In this document: positions 15,661 to 23,918 of the stretch, in pieces
Layout of the letters: every line of letters begins with the position of its first letter
Numbering within the stretch: position 1 is the stretch's first letter
Source: an uncultured Actinomycetes bacterium
GTDB lineage: Bacteria > Actinomycetota > Acidimicrobiia > Acidimicrobiales > RAAP-2
Direction of reading: 5' to 3'
DNA length: 36,638 nucleotides
Assembly: GCA_903870905.1 (NCBI GenBank)
Contig: CAIQEU010000051.1
Coordinates: 1-36,638, forward strand
Translations under genes and position numbers: made by a program
The notes under the pieces: generated by a model
Database searches by the model: none
What the model was told of the DNA's origin: nothing
The model's input: only the letters and a program-made list of their open reading frames with translations

Positions 15661-17679
15661 GTGAGCCTCCTCAAGATCGAAGACCTCCGTATTGAATACG
15701 CCATGCGGACGGGTGCTGTTGCAGCAGTTGATGGTGTTGACCTCTCCATCGCCCCCGGCGAATGCCTCGGCATCGTCGGCGAGTCGGGGTGTGGAAAGAG
15801 CACCATCGGCATGGGGATCATGCGACTGCTCGCTGGGAACGGCAAGATCGCTCGAGGAACGATTTCCTTCGACGGCAAGGATCTGGCCTCCCTCTCTGAG
15901 GCTGAGATGCAGAGCGTCCGAGGCAACGGCATCGCGCTCATCCCTCAGGACCCGATGACCTCGCTGAACCCGGTGCAGAAGATCGGGAAGCAGATCGGCG
16001 AAGGATTCCGCATTCACCGTGGGGCATCTGAAGCAGAAGCGACGGCACGTGCGCTCGAAGTCCTCAAAATGGTGGAGATGCCCAATGCCGAGGACCGGCT
16101 CAATCAGTATCCTCACGAACTCTCCGGCGGTCTCCGCCAGCGGGTGATGATCGCTATGGCCCTCGTCTGCGAGCCGAAACTCCTGATCGCTGATGAACCA
16201 ACGACCGCGCTCGACGTCACCATCCAGGCCCAGATCCTCGACATCTTGGACGGTCTGCGTGAGCACCACGGCATGGCCATCATGCTCATCACCCACGACA
16301 TGGGCGTCATCGCCAGTCGGACCGACCGCGTGGCCGTGATGTACGCAGGCAAGAAGGCTGAAGAAGCACCCACTGCTGAGCTCTTCTCGTCGATGCGGCA
16401 CCCCTACACCCAGTCGCTGCTCGCATCGGTGCCGAAGTTGGAGGAGATCCAAGGTGGGCGCCTGCTCTCCATTCCTGGCCTCCCACCGGACTTGAGCCAA
16501 GAGATCGTCGGCTGCCGGTTCGCTCCTCGGTGCACCGACGCCACTGACCAGTGCCGTGCCAGCGAGCCGATCTTGGAAATGGCACAAGATGGACATGAGT
16601 TTGCATGTTTCAACCCGACCAGCGGCCCTCGGGCCACTGCGGTAACCATCGAAGAGCGCCAAGCGAAGAGCGACGAGGCGCACGAGTCGCTGCTCACGGT
16701 GTCGAACTTGGTGAAGGAGTTCCCGATTCGTGCGAGCAGCCTCTTCAAGCGCTCGCACGCAGTCGTCAACGCTGTCTCAGATGTGAGCTTCTCAGTCGGC
16801 CGGGGGGAGACCTTCGGCCTCGTTGGCGAGTCTGGCTGCGGCAAGACCACCATTGGTCGCCTCATCGTGGGTCTCGAGGGTGTCACGTCGGGAACCATCC
16901 ACTTCTCAGGTAGTCCCGAGCAGAAGAGTGGTAAGGCGGAGTACCGCCGTGCGCTCGCTCGCGAGCGCCAGATGATGTTCCAAGACCCCTACGCCTCGCT
17001 GGACCCGAGGAAGCGTGTCGGCGATATCTTGGCTGAGCCCCTCGAAATTCAGAACGTGCTCTCTAAGGCTGAGGTCCAGGCCAAGGTCCAAGACCTGCTC
17101 GCAGAAGTTGGCTTGGCAGCCGAGGCGGCGAACCGCTACCCCCACGAGTTCTCTGGTGGCCAGCGCCAGCGCATCGGACTCGCCCGAGCACTCGCCGTGG
17201 AGCCGCGTCTCGTCATTGCCGACGAGCCCGTCTCGGCACTCGACGTCTCAATTCAGGCGCAGATCTTGAACCTGATGAAGGATCTCCAAGAGAAGCGTGG
17301 ACTCTCCTACATCATGATCAGCCACGACCTCGCCGTCGTTCGCTACATCGCCGACCGCATTGGCGTGATGTACCTCGGCAAGATCGTTGAAGTGGGTCCG
17401 GCCAGCGAAGTCTTCTCGAACCCAGGCCACCACTACACCGCTGGACTGCTCCGGGCGGTGCCGGTGACCGACGTCGAAGAAGCGAAGCGTCGCAGAGGGC
17501 AGCAGATTACCGGTGAACTCCCGAGCGCCTCGAACCCGCCCTCGGGCTGCCGCTTCCGGACCCGCTGCCCAGCAGCGGTGGATCGGTGCGCCACCGACGT
17601 TCCGGAGTTGGTCGACATTGGTGCAGGTCACCAGACGGCATGTCACTTCCCGCTGCGGACGCCCGTCACGATTGGCTAG
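15661..17679 (+). CDS. Fused DppD-DppF oligopeptide ABC ATPase
   Basis: This 672-residue protein joins two peptide-type ABC ATPases. The first half (about 1-325) has Walker [10 protein letters not shown], signature LSGGLRQR, Walker [13 protein letters not shown] and a C-terminal oligopeptide-ABC domain with paired cysteines ([14 protein letters not shown]). The second half (about 340-672) repeats the plan with [28 protein letters not shown] and [14 protein letters not shown]. In many bacteria these are separate DppD/OppD and DppF/OppF proteins, and the fused form is known. It powers import through the DppB/DppC permeases encoded just downstream on the other strand. A strong hairpin separates it from dppC. 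The GTG start follows a TATGAT box by 8 nt. Confidence 0.94.
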   Translation: MSLLKIEDLRIEYAMRTGAVAAVDGVDLSIAPGECLGIVGESGCGKSTIGMGIMRLLAGNGKIARGTISFDGKDLASLSEAEMQSVRGNGIALIPQDPMTSLNPVQKIGKQIGEGFRIHRGASEAEATARALEVLKMVEMPNAEDRLNQYPHELSGGLRQRVMIAMALVCEPKLLIADEPTTALDVTIQAQILDILDGLREHHGMAIMLITHDMGVIASRTDRVAVMYAGKKAEEAPTAELFSSMRHPYTQSLLASVPKLEEIQGGRLLSIPGLPPDLSQEIVGCRFAPRCTDATDQCRASEPILEMAQDGHEFACFNPTSGPRATAVTIEERQAKSDEAHESLLTVSNLVKEFPIRASSLFKRSHAVVNAVSDVSFSVGRGETFGLVGESGCGKTTIGRLIVGLEGVTSGTIHFSGSPEQKSGKAEYRRALARERQMMFQDPYASLDPRKRVGDILAEPLEIQNVLSKAEVQAKVQDLLAEVGLAAEAANRYPHEFSGGQRQRIGLARALAVEPRLVIADEPVSALDVSIQAQILNLMKDLQEKRGLSYIMISHDLAVVRYIADRIGVMYLGKIVEVGPASEVFSNPGHHYTAGLLRAVPVTDVEEAKRRRGQQITGELPSASNPPSGCRFRTRCPAAVDRCATDVPELVDIGAGHQTACHFPLRTPVTIG

Positions 17680-17731
17680 TCCGCGAAGCGTGGAGATCGC
17701 CACCGCCTCGTGGCAGATGATGACGCAATGA

Positions 17732-17762
17732 AGAACCCCCGCCACAACGTGGCGGGGGTTCT
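17732..17762. terminator. Bidirectional terminator hairpin
   Basis: A perfect 14-bp stem (AGAACCCCCGCCAC with GTGGCGGGGGTTCT) closes an AAC loop. It lies between the convergent ABC ATPase and dppC genes. The A-run and T-run at the stem edges fit termination in both directions. Confidence 0.85.
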
Positions 17763-17787
17763 CTGCGTCATGCAGCAAGGTGGCGGT

Positions 17788-18759
17788 CTACCGTTCGCGG
17801 AGGCGAACCTCGAAGGCGTCTCGGAGTGCGTCGCCGATGTAGTTGAACGAGATGACGAGCAGCAGGAAGACGATGCAGACGGGGTAGAGCTGCCACCAGT
17901 AGCCGATCTGGAAGTTGACCGATCCCTGCTGGATCATCGTGCCCCAGTCGGTCTGTGGAATCGGGATCCCGACGCCGAGGTACCCGAGAGCCGTCAGTGC
18001 GAGGATCGAGTCAGCAATGGCGAAGGTTGCAACGGTCATCATGGTGCTGACGGTGTTGGGCAGGATATGCCGCCAGATGATCCGAGAGGAGCTTCCCCCC
18101 ATGGCGCGTACCGCTTGGGCGAACTCTCGGTCGCGGAGCGACAGCGCTTCAGAGCGCAGCAGACGAGCGGTGCCGAACCAGCCCGTGCAGCCGAGGATCA
18201 GGATGAGGATCAGCTTGCTGCGCCCACACACGGAGATCACGGCGAGGAGCAAGAAGAGCCCAGGGATGGACAACATGGCGTCGACGATGCGCATCATGAC
18301 GGTATCGAGGACGCCACCGCGGTATCCGGCGAACACGCCGTAGGCGATGCCAATGGTGAGACCAATGAATGCGGAGAGGAATCCGAGCTCCAAACTGGCT
18401 TGGCCAGCGAACATGATTCGCCCGAGGATGTCGAATCCGCTGCTGTCGGCGCCGAGCGGGAATCCTGCTCCTGGAGGGTTGTTCGTGTAGAGCAAGGACG
18501 CATTCGCGTCGAGTTGATTCGAGTGGTAGAGGTATGGCCCAACGAAGCAGAAGAGCGTCAGGGAGATCACGTAGGCAACGGAGGCAACCGCCAACTTGTT
18601 CTTCATGAAGATGCGGAGCATCTGGCGGAGCATCGTTCCGCTGCCCGCGACCTCGCCTCCTGAAGGACCTTGCGACGTCGGGGCAACTGCACCCACGAGC
18701 TTGTCGGCGTCTGCGGTGTTCAGTTGGAGTCCGCCTGCTCCTGGGGTTTCCATGGCCAT
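17788..18759 (-). CDS. Peptide ABC transporter permease, DppC/OppC type
   Basis: The 323-residue product is the second permease of the peptide importer. After a polar N-terminal tail of about 45 residues and a first membrane helix near residues 57-75 comes a periplasmic loop with PLGADSSGFDILGR, the DppC hallmark. The permease domain has four or five more helices, including the cytoplasmic EAA loop (REFAQAVRAMGGSSSRIIWRHI) that docks the ATPase. GAGG lies 7 nt before the ATG. It begins 4 bp after the dppB stop, so the two are co-transcribed. The long N-terminal tail is typical of actinobacterial DppC. Confidence 0.93.
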   Translation of the reverse strand: MAMETPGAGGLQLNTADADKLVGAVAPTSQGPSGGEVAGSGTMLRQMLRIFMKNKLAVASVAYVISLTLFCFVGPYLYHSNQLDANASLLYTNNPPGAGFPLGADSSGFDILGRIMFAGQASLELGFLSAFIGLTIGIAYGVFAGYRGGVLDTVMMRIVDAMLSIPGLFLLLAVISVCGRSKLILILILGCTGWFGTARLLRSEALSLRDREFAQAVRAMGGSSSRIIWRHILPNTVSTMMTVATFAIADSILALTALGYLGVGIPIPQTDWGTMIQQGSVNFQIGYWWQLYPVCIVFLLLVISFNYIGDALRDAFEVRLRER

Positions 18760-18763
18760 TTGG

Positions 18764-19750
18764 TTACCTCGTTCCTGTCAAGCGAATCCGTGGGTCACTG
18801 AGCGCGAGTCCAACGTCGGCGAGGATGTTGCCGAGCACCGTGAGGACGGTCACGATCAAGGTGAGGGCCATGACGACCGGAACGTCACGAGAACTCGTGG
18901 AACTCACCGTCAGCCAGCCGAGCCCGAGGTAGTTGAAGACCTGCTCGGTGATGAGCGCTCCACCGAAGAGGCCAGGAAGCGCCAAACCCATGATGGTGAT
19001 GATTGGCGTGAGGGCATTGCGGAAGGCGTGCTTGAACAGGACCCGACGAGAACTGCAACCCTTGGCCCGAGCAGTTCGGATGTAGTCCTGCACCATGGTG
19101 TCGAGGATCGAACCGCGCATGAATCGCGTGAGTCCTCCAAGACCGAGGACGACCAACGTCATCACTGGCAGTACGAACTGGCTCGGGTGGTACCAGAACA
19201 TGTTCATGAGGGGGTAGAAGAACCCGGTGTTGCTCTGCGAGTCGACCGAGACGGGGAACCAGTTCAGCGTGAGGCCGAAGAAGATGATCGTGAAGAGGGA
19301 GAAGACGAACGCGGGAATGGAGTAGGCGAGGAACACAATGAACGTCATGGCGTGGTCGAACCACGTGTTGCGCCGAAGTCCCTGGAACATACCGATGACG
19401 ATTGACAGCACGACGGAGATCATCAGCGAGACGAGCACGAGCCAAAAGGTGCGTGGCACGTATGGGGCGATGACTTGGGTCACTGGCTCATCCAGCGTCT
19501 GTGGGTTGAGCGAGGTTCCGAGGTTTCCGTGGAGGAGGTTCTTCATGTAGTCGAAGTACTGGGCGAAGAACCCTTTGTCGAGACCGTGGTCGTGCAAGAA
19601 CGCGTGAATTTCGGCCGGCGTGGTGTGATTGCCCAGCACCGCTTTGGCGATGTTGCCTGGCTCCCACGTTGGAAGCCAGAAGGTCACGAAGGTCACGACC
19701 AAGATGACGATAATTCCTTGGCCGAGACGACGAAGAAGGTAGGACGGCAT
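18764..19750 (-). CDS. Peptide ABC transporter permease, DppB/OppB type
   Basis: The 328-residue product is the first permease of the importer. It opens with the family start YLLRRLGQGIIVILVVTFVTF, followed by a periplasmic region of about 70 residues (with DHGLDKGFFAQYFDYMKNLL). The permease domain carries the EAA loop DYIRTARAKGCSSRRVLFKHAFRN region and ends with the LSDPRIRL motif common to DppB. The substrate class (peptides or other small solutes such as nickel or sugars) cannot be fixed from sequence. The ATG at 19750 follows a TAGTCT box by 7 nt, so dppB-dppC have a leaderless promoter of their own. Confidence 0.93.
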   Translation of the reverse strand: MPSYLLRRLGQGIIVILVVTFVTFWLPTWEPGNIAKAVLGNHTTPAEIHAFLHDHGLDKGFFAQYFDYMKNLLHGNLGTSLNPQTLDEPVTQVIAPYVPRTFWLVLVSLMISVVLSIVIGMFQGLRRNTWFDHAMTFIVFLAYSIPAFVFSLFTIIFFGLTLNWFPVSVDSQSNTGFFYPLMNMFWYHPSQFVLPVMTLVVLGLGGLTRFMRGSILDTMVQDYIRTARAKGCSSRRVLFKHAFRNALTPIITIMGLALPGLFGGALITEQVFNYLGLGWLTVSSTSSRDVPVVMALTLIVTVLTVLGNILADVGLALSDPRIRLTGTR

Positions 19751-19757
19751 AGGGGCC

Positions 19758-19763
19758 AGACTA
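19758..19763 (-). promoter_or_regulatory. -10 box of dppB, leaderless
   Basis: The minus strand reads TAGTCT, then 7 nt, then the ATG at 19750. No Shine-Dalgarno sequence is present. Confidence 0.55.
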
Positions 19764-19876
19764 GCAGTCCATTGGTTTCACCCACTCCGGCGAGGACGAA
19801 GCGGCTGGCCTCTAGACGCCGAGAAGAGCGGGGTGTTTGGGTCCGATCGTGCAGGCGGATGCTCATGGGAAGACGC

Positions 19877-19910
19877 GAAGAACCCCGCCGCAAGTGCGGC
19901 GGGGTTCTTC
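19877..19910. terminator. Terminator after the solute-binding protein gene
   Basis: A 15-bp perfect stem (GAAGAACCCCGCCGC with GCGGCGGGGTTCTTC) closes a 4-nt loop. It lies downstream of the solute-binding protein stop and upstream of the dppB promoter. The abundant binding-protein mRNA would end here, while the permeases start from their own promoter. Confidence 0.85.
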
Positions 19911-19944
19911 GGTTGGGTGGACTTCGTGGTGCTGCGCTTCTGAG

Positions 19945-21930
19945 TTAGAAGTGCAGGTACTCCGGCAGGCTGGCGCCCACTGGGCTGACGGGCAGAACAC
20001 CCTTCAGCTTGGTGGAGAGCTCAGAGGTGCCAGTACCAGTCATCTGGTACATGTAGGGCAGCTGGTCCATCGCGTACTGGGCGTACCCATTCTTCGCGTT
20101 GAGCTTCGCCGTTCCCGTGGTGGTGGCTGCAATGAGCGAATCCATTTTCGAGTCAGAGTACTCACCAGGGTTGGAGAGTGCGCCAGTCTCGAACAAGAGC
20201 TCACCGGACGGGTAGTAGTCCGGAGCGTAGAGCCATCCACCGTACTGGCAGATCTGCCAAGCACCGTTGCCGTCGGGGTTGCCCGTGGTCGGAGCCGAAC
20301 CTGCACCAGCGGTGCAGAGCGAGGCCACGTTGTCAGGGGTGTCAGTGGTCAGGTCGACCTTGATACCCTCAGACGCCCAGGCTGCCTTCTCGGCCGCCAT
20401 GGTGGCATCCTGCGTCGGGCTGCCAGTGGTGTACTCGTAGCTGATCTCCAGCTTCGTACCCTTCGGGACACCAGCGCCACAACCACCGGTCTTGGTGCAG
20501 GTCAGCGGAGCTGACGTGCCGGTCCAACCAGCCGTCCTCAGGAGCGTCTTACCCTTGGCGATCGAGTAGGCGTAGTGGTTCACGAGGCCGCCGCTGAATG
20601 CGTTGGCGGGCAACGTCGGGATCGGGCCGTAGCCGGGGATTCCGTAGCCGTTGTAGAGGTGCTTGATGATCGTGACCTGGTCAATGCCGTACTGCATCGC
20701 CTGACGGAAGTACAACTGGTTCGGGAGGTGGGTACCACTCGATGCCGAGTTGAAGTTGTAGTAGGCGTAGTAGAACGCCCAGCTTCCACCGGTGCGGACC
20801 ACGAACTTGCCCTTCAGCTGGCTGAGGAGGTTCGTACCAGCAGCACCAGGCTTCGGAGCAGGTGTCACCTGCGACGGGAGCACGTAGCCGCTCGTGAGGG
20901 TGCCAGCTTCGAGCTGGGCGGTCTCAGTTGCGACGTCGGACTCGGCGACGAGGGTCAAGTCCTGGACCTGAGCCTTCTGCGGACCGGAGTAGGCGCTGTT
21001 GGGGACGAACACCACGTTGCCGGTTGGGTCGAAGCTCTTGAGCTTCCACGGACCATCGACCACTCCCCACATGGGGTTGGAGTCGAAGCTGCCATCTTGG
21101 GTAGGAATGGCGTTGTAGTAGATGTACGCGTAGGCGCCGTGGTACTTACTCGAGACCTTGTAGCCACAAGGGTTCGCCGTTGCGGTCACGTAGCCAGCAG
21201 CGTTGCCACCGTTTGGAAGGCTCTGGTAGTCAGCGTTCGCACAGCCAGCGTTGCTGGTGGGCGAGTAGTAGCCACCACTGTTGAGGTTTCCACCAGAGTT
21301 GTCCGGGGTTGGCACGTTGGTGCTGATCTTGTCCCATGCTTCTGGAAGCGGAGTGATTTCCGTCAAGAAGTTGTAGAGGAACCAGTTCGGGTTCACCGAG
21401 TCGGTCAGCTGCATCGTCAAGGTGTTGCCGGTCGAGGTCACGTTGGAGACCTGGTCCGGAATACCGAAGCCGGGGACATAGCCAGCGTAACGAGCAGGCA
21501 TCACGCGGTAGAGGTTCAAGAAGAACTGAACGGAGTTGGCGTCAACCGTCGTGCCGTCCGAGAACTTCCAGCCCTTCATCGTGATCGTGACCGTCTTGTT
21601 GTTGTTCGAGAACACCGGAGCGTTCGCGAGCGACAAGGGGTACTGGACCGTGATGTCGGCACCCTTACCCACCCAGTACAGCGGGCGGTACATGTACGAC
21701 TGGAAGTCGTTCATGTTGGTCACCGTGAAGTACGCGCCCGAAGAGAACGGGTTCATGTAGTTCGGGTGATCGGTCGGACCCATCGCGGCCCGCAAGTGGC
21801 CCGATGGCGTCGTGTGGCTCACCTTGGTCGAGGACGCGCCAGAGACGGCCCCCGCGGTGAGCGCCACCGTGAGCGAACCAGCGATAACGCCGGAACTCAC
21901 GATGCGGCGGAACATTCCACCTTTTTGCAT
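19945..21930 (-). CDS. Family 5 extracellular solute-binding protein
   Basis: The 661-residue product is a large peptide/nickel-type (SBP_bac_5) binding protein that presents the solute to the DppBC permease. The N-terminus (FRRIVSSGVIAGSLTVALTAGAVSGA) is a Sec signal peptide of about 32 residues. There is no lipobox cysteine, so it is probably secreted or held in some other way, whereas most Gram-positive members are lipoproteins. The mature part has the family blocks: SYMYRPLYW, WKFSDGTTVDANSV, GPWKLKSFDPTGNVVF and LYFRQAMQYGID. The sequence is rich in Gly, Ser, Thr and Tyr and longer than usual (about 530-600), with inserts that hold extra cysteines. The ATG at 21930 has GGGGGAGG 8 nt upstream, the strongest RBS in the region. 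Confidence 0.92.
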   Translation of the reverse strand: MQKGGMFRRIVSSGVIAGSLTVALTAGAVSGASSTKVSHTTPSGHLRAAMGPTDHPNYMNPFSSGAYFTVTNMNDFQSYMYRPLYWVGKGADITVQYPLSLANAPVFSNNNKTVTITMKGWKFSDGTTVDANSVQFFLNLYRVMPARYAGYVPGFGIPDQVSNVTSTGNTLTMQLTDSVNPNWFLYNFLTEITPLPEAWDKISTNVPTPDNSGGNLNSGGYYSPTSNAGCANADYQSLPNGGNAAGYVTATANPCGYKVSSKYHGAYAYIYYNAIPTQDGSFDSNPMWGVVDGPWKLKSFDPTGNVVFVPNSAYSGPQKAQVQDLTLVAESDVATETAQLEAGTLTSGYVLPSQVTPAPKPGAAGTNLLSQLKGKFVVRTGGSWAFYYAYYNFNSASSGTHLPNQLYFRQAMQYGIDQVTIIKHLYNGYGIPGYGPIPTLPANAFSGGLVNHYAYSIAKGKTLLRTAGWTGTSAPLTCTKTGGCGAGVPKGTKLEISYEYTTGSPTQDATMAAEKAAWASEGIKVDLTTDTPDNVASLCTAGAGSAPTTGNPDGNGAWQICQYGGWLYAPDYYPSGELLFETGALSNPGEYSDSKMDSLIAATTTGTAKLNAKNGYAQYAMDQLPYMYQMTGTGTSELSTKLKGVLPVSPVGASLPEYLHF

Positions 21931-21945
21931 GTGTATTGCCTCCCC

Positions 21946-21967
21946 CACGAACTCTCTCGAATTCGTG
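21946..21967. promoter_or_regulatory. Inverted repeat in the binding-protein leader
   Basis: CACGAA and TTCGTG face each other across 10 nt, just upstream of the strong RBS. It may be a hairpin in the mRNA leader or a regulator site. Confidence 0.3.
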
Positions 21968-22002
21968 CTTGGTTGTGTCCACCCAACAACTGCGGTTTTC
22001 AG

Positions 22003-22030
22003 ACAATACCCCCAACGCGCCGAAAAACAA
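22003..22030 (-). promoter_or_regulatory. Promoter of the solute-binding protein gene
   Basis: On the minus strand TTGTTT (-35, 22030-22025), 16 nt and TATTGT (-10, 22008-22003) form a plausible sigma-70-type promoter. It gives a leader of roughly 65 nt before the ATG. This is one of the few leadered genes in the window. Confidence 0.45.
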
Positions 22031-22107
22031 CCCGCAGGTGGCGAAGTTCTCAGGTTGGTGTTCACCTGTTCACAAGCCCGTAACGCTCCGGGCGGCGACT
22101 GGGTCCG

Positions 22108-23013
22108 TCAGCGACCGAGTTCGGCTCGCAGGGCGTCGCCTACTTCTGCCTCGGAGTAGGCGAATCCGGCTGTGAGGAGGGCGGACGGGAGCACCCGTTG
22201 GTTGGCGAGGAGCGCGGTGGAGGCGAGCTCGCCTCCGAGGGCAATCTTGAGGGCGAATGGCGGAACGGCGGCGACGGCTGGTCGGTGGAGCACGCTTGCG
22301 AGGGCCTTCGTGAATGCAGCGTTGGACACCGGGTTCGGAGCGGTGAGGTTGACCGGTCCGACAAGCGTCGGGTTTGCAATGATGAACTCGATGCCTCGGA
22401 TCCAGTCGTTGAGGCCAATCCAGCTCATGAATTGCGCACCTCGGCCGAGGCGTCCGCCGAGCCCGGCTTGGAACAGAGGGAGCTGCTTCTTCAGGGCGCC
22501 ACCTTTTGGCGTGAGCACGATTCCCGTGCGGAGTAGTACGGTCCGAACGCCAGCGTCGGCCGCAGCGCGCTCCCACGCAACGCAGACCTCGGCGAGGAAG
22601 TCGTGGCCAGCACCACCGGTCTCATCGACCGATGCGGTTCCGGTGTCGCCGTAGTAGCCAATTGCTGAACCGGAGAGGAAGACGCCCGGGGGAGTCGTCA
22701 TCTCGGCGATCGTCGAGGCGAGGAGTTCGGTGAACACCGTCCGGCTCTCCAAGATCTCTCGCTTGCGTGCGTCGCTCCAGCGACGATCAGCAATTCCCGC
22801 ACCAGCCAAGTGGATGACGGCATCGATGGCGCCGAGGCGATCGAGGGCATCGCGGTCGAGCCACCGACGCTTCAGGTCTACGGCCACGTCACCGTTGGTG
22901 CTGGGGGTCGACGAGCGGACGAGGCGGGCAACGTGCACGCCGTTGGCTCGGGCGGCGTCGCTGAGTGCTTGGCCGAGGAGGCCTGAACTTCCAGAGATGA
23001 GGTAGGTGGTCAT
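22108..23013 (-). CDS. TIGR01777-type NAD(P)-dependent epimerase, YfcH-like
   Basis: The 301-residue product belongs to the extended short-chain dehydrogenase group often named YfcH. It has the Rossmann motif SGSSGLLG (8-15), a VIHLAGAGIADRRW block, FLSGSAIGYYGDTG with the active-site Ser and Tyr region, and FMSWIGLNDWIRGIEF. It ends in the C-terminal DUF1731-type segment with NQRVLPSALLTAGF. The biochemical role is not known; a link to cell division or membrane integrity has been suggested for homologues. The ATG overlaps the stop of the upstream hydrolase gene (ATGA), so the two are translationally coupled. Confidence 0.92.
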   Translation of the reverse strand: MTTYLISGSSGLLGQALSDAARANGVHVARLVRSSTPSTNGDVAVDLKRRWLDRDALDRLGAIDAVIHLAGAGIADRRWSDARKREILESRTVFTELLASTIAEMTTPPGVFLSGSAIGYYGDTGTASVDETGGAGHDFLAEVCVAWERAAADAGVRTVLLRTGIVLTPKGGALKKQLPLFQAGLGGRLGRGAQFMSWIGLNDWIRGIEFIIANPTLVGPVNLTAPNPVSNAAFTKALASVLHRPAVAAVPPFALKIALGGELASTALLANQRVLPSALLTAGFAYSEAEVGDALRAELGR

Positions 23014-23846
23014 GTTGGCTGCCCTTCGGTCCTCGTTCGATCGAGGACGTGGTTGATGAAGGTGGCGAAGTGGTCGGGGTGTGAGACGTGGGCACCGTGG
23101 CCGGCATCGTCAATCGTCATGGTGGTGGCCGTTCGAACGTGCTCGCCGAGGTAGGCAACGGCTTCTCGGTGGTGGGCGATGGACTTCTCCCCGCCGACGC
23201 CGAAGACCACGGGGATGGTGAGCGTCGTTGGATCGAAGGCGAGCGATCGGATCGCAAGGAGGTCCTGGACGAGTGCCGGCCCGTCCGCTCGCCGGTCACC
23301 CTTAGCGCCGTCTTGGAGACGATCCCAGGCTGCGGTTCCCATCATCCTCCGGAAGAAGTTCTCGGCCTCGACGCCGGGATCGGGATCGAGCGCTGGCCAC
23401 TCACCGCTGCCGATGCGGTGGAAGCCGAGCCACGGCATGGGCGGCTCGTAGGCGCCGATGGCGAGGAAGCGCTCCGGACGCTCGAGGGCCGCTGCTTGGA
23501 CGATGTCGCCCCCGAAGCTGTGGCCAATTGCCACGACCCCGGACCCAAGGTCAGCCGCATCGGCAATGGCGAGCAGATCGTCGACATGGTCGGTGAATGC
23601 CTCGCTCGGGCCCATGGCACGCGAACCTTGGTAGCCACGGCGGTCGTAGGTGACGACGGCCGAACCGTCGAGGCGGTGGATGGCGCGGGTGAAGCTCGGA
23701 CCACGGTCGAGCGACCCGTGGACCAAGATGACCACGGGCCCCTGAGGCTGGCGATCCGGCCAAGTGAGGAAGGTTTTCAGGCCCGAAGGCACTGCGGAGT
23801 GGATGGCATCTCGCCACGCTTCTTCGGTTGCCACAGAACCAGTCAC
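23010..23846 (-). CDS. Alpha/beta hydrolase
   Basis: The 278-residue product is an alpha/beta hydrolase-fold enzyme. It has HGSLDRGPSF (oxyanion hole), VTYDRRGYQGS, the nucleophile elbow GHSFGG (108-113, Ser110) and a late GHGAH for the catalytic His. The substrate is unknown; esterase, lipase-like or thioesterase roles are all possible. The start is a judgement. The frame opens at a TTG at 23885, but the GTG at 23846 follows a TAGCGT -10 box by exactly 7 nt, the leaderless pattern seen elsewhere here, so I use 23846. It is coupled to the YfcH-type gene. Confidence 0.85.
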   Translation of the reverse strand: MTGSVATEEAWRDAIHSAVPSGLKTFLTWPDRQPQGPVVILVHGSLDRGPSFTRAIHRLDGSAVVTYDRRGYQGSRAMGPSEAFTDHVDDLLAIADAADLGSGVVAIGHSFGGDIVQAAALERPERFLAIGAYEPPMPWLGFHRIGSGEWPALDPDPGVEAENFFRRMMGTAAWDRLQDGAKGDRRADGPALVQDLLAIRSLAFDPTTLTIPVVFGVGGEKSIAHHREAVAYLGEHVRTATTMTIDDAGHGAHVSHPDHFATFINHVLDRTRTEGQPT

Positions 23847-23853
23847 CCGCACG

Positions 23854-23859
23854 ACGCTA
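23854..23859 (-). promoter_or_regulatory. -10 box of the hydrolase gene, leaderless
   Basis: The minus strand reads TAGCGT, then 7 nt, then the GTG at 23846. It argues against the upstream TTG start at 23885. Confidence 0.45.
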
Positions 23860-23918
23860 CCGGTCGGGTCGGTGTCATTGGCCAATGGCCGGGGTCAACC
23901 TGCTTGACTGAGAGGGTC

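Noticed and set aside
20575-22083. 502-codon plus-strand frame
   Set aside because: It is antisense to the solute-binding protein gene and Val/Arg-rich without any motif.
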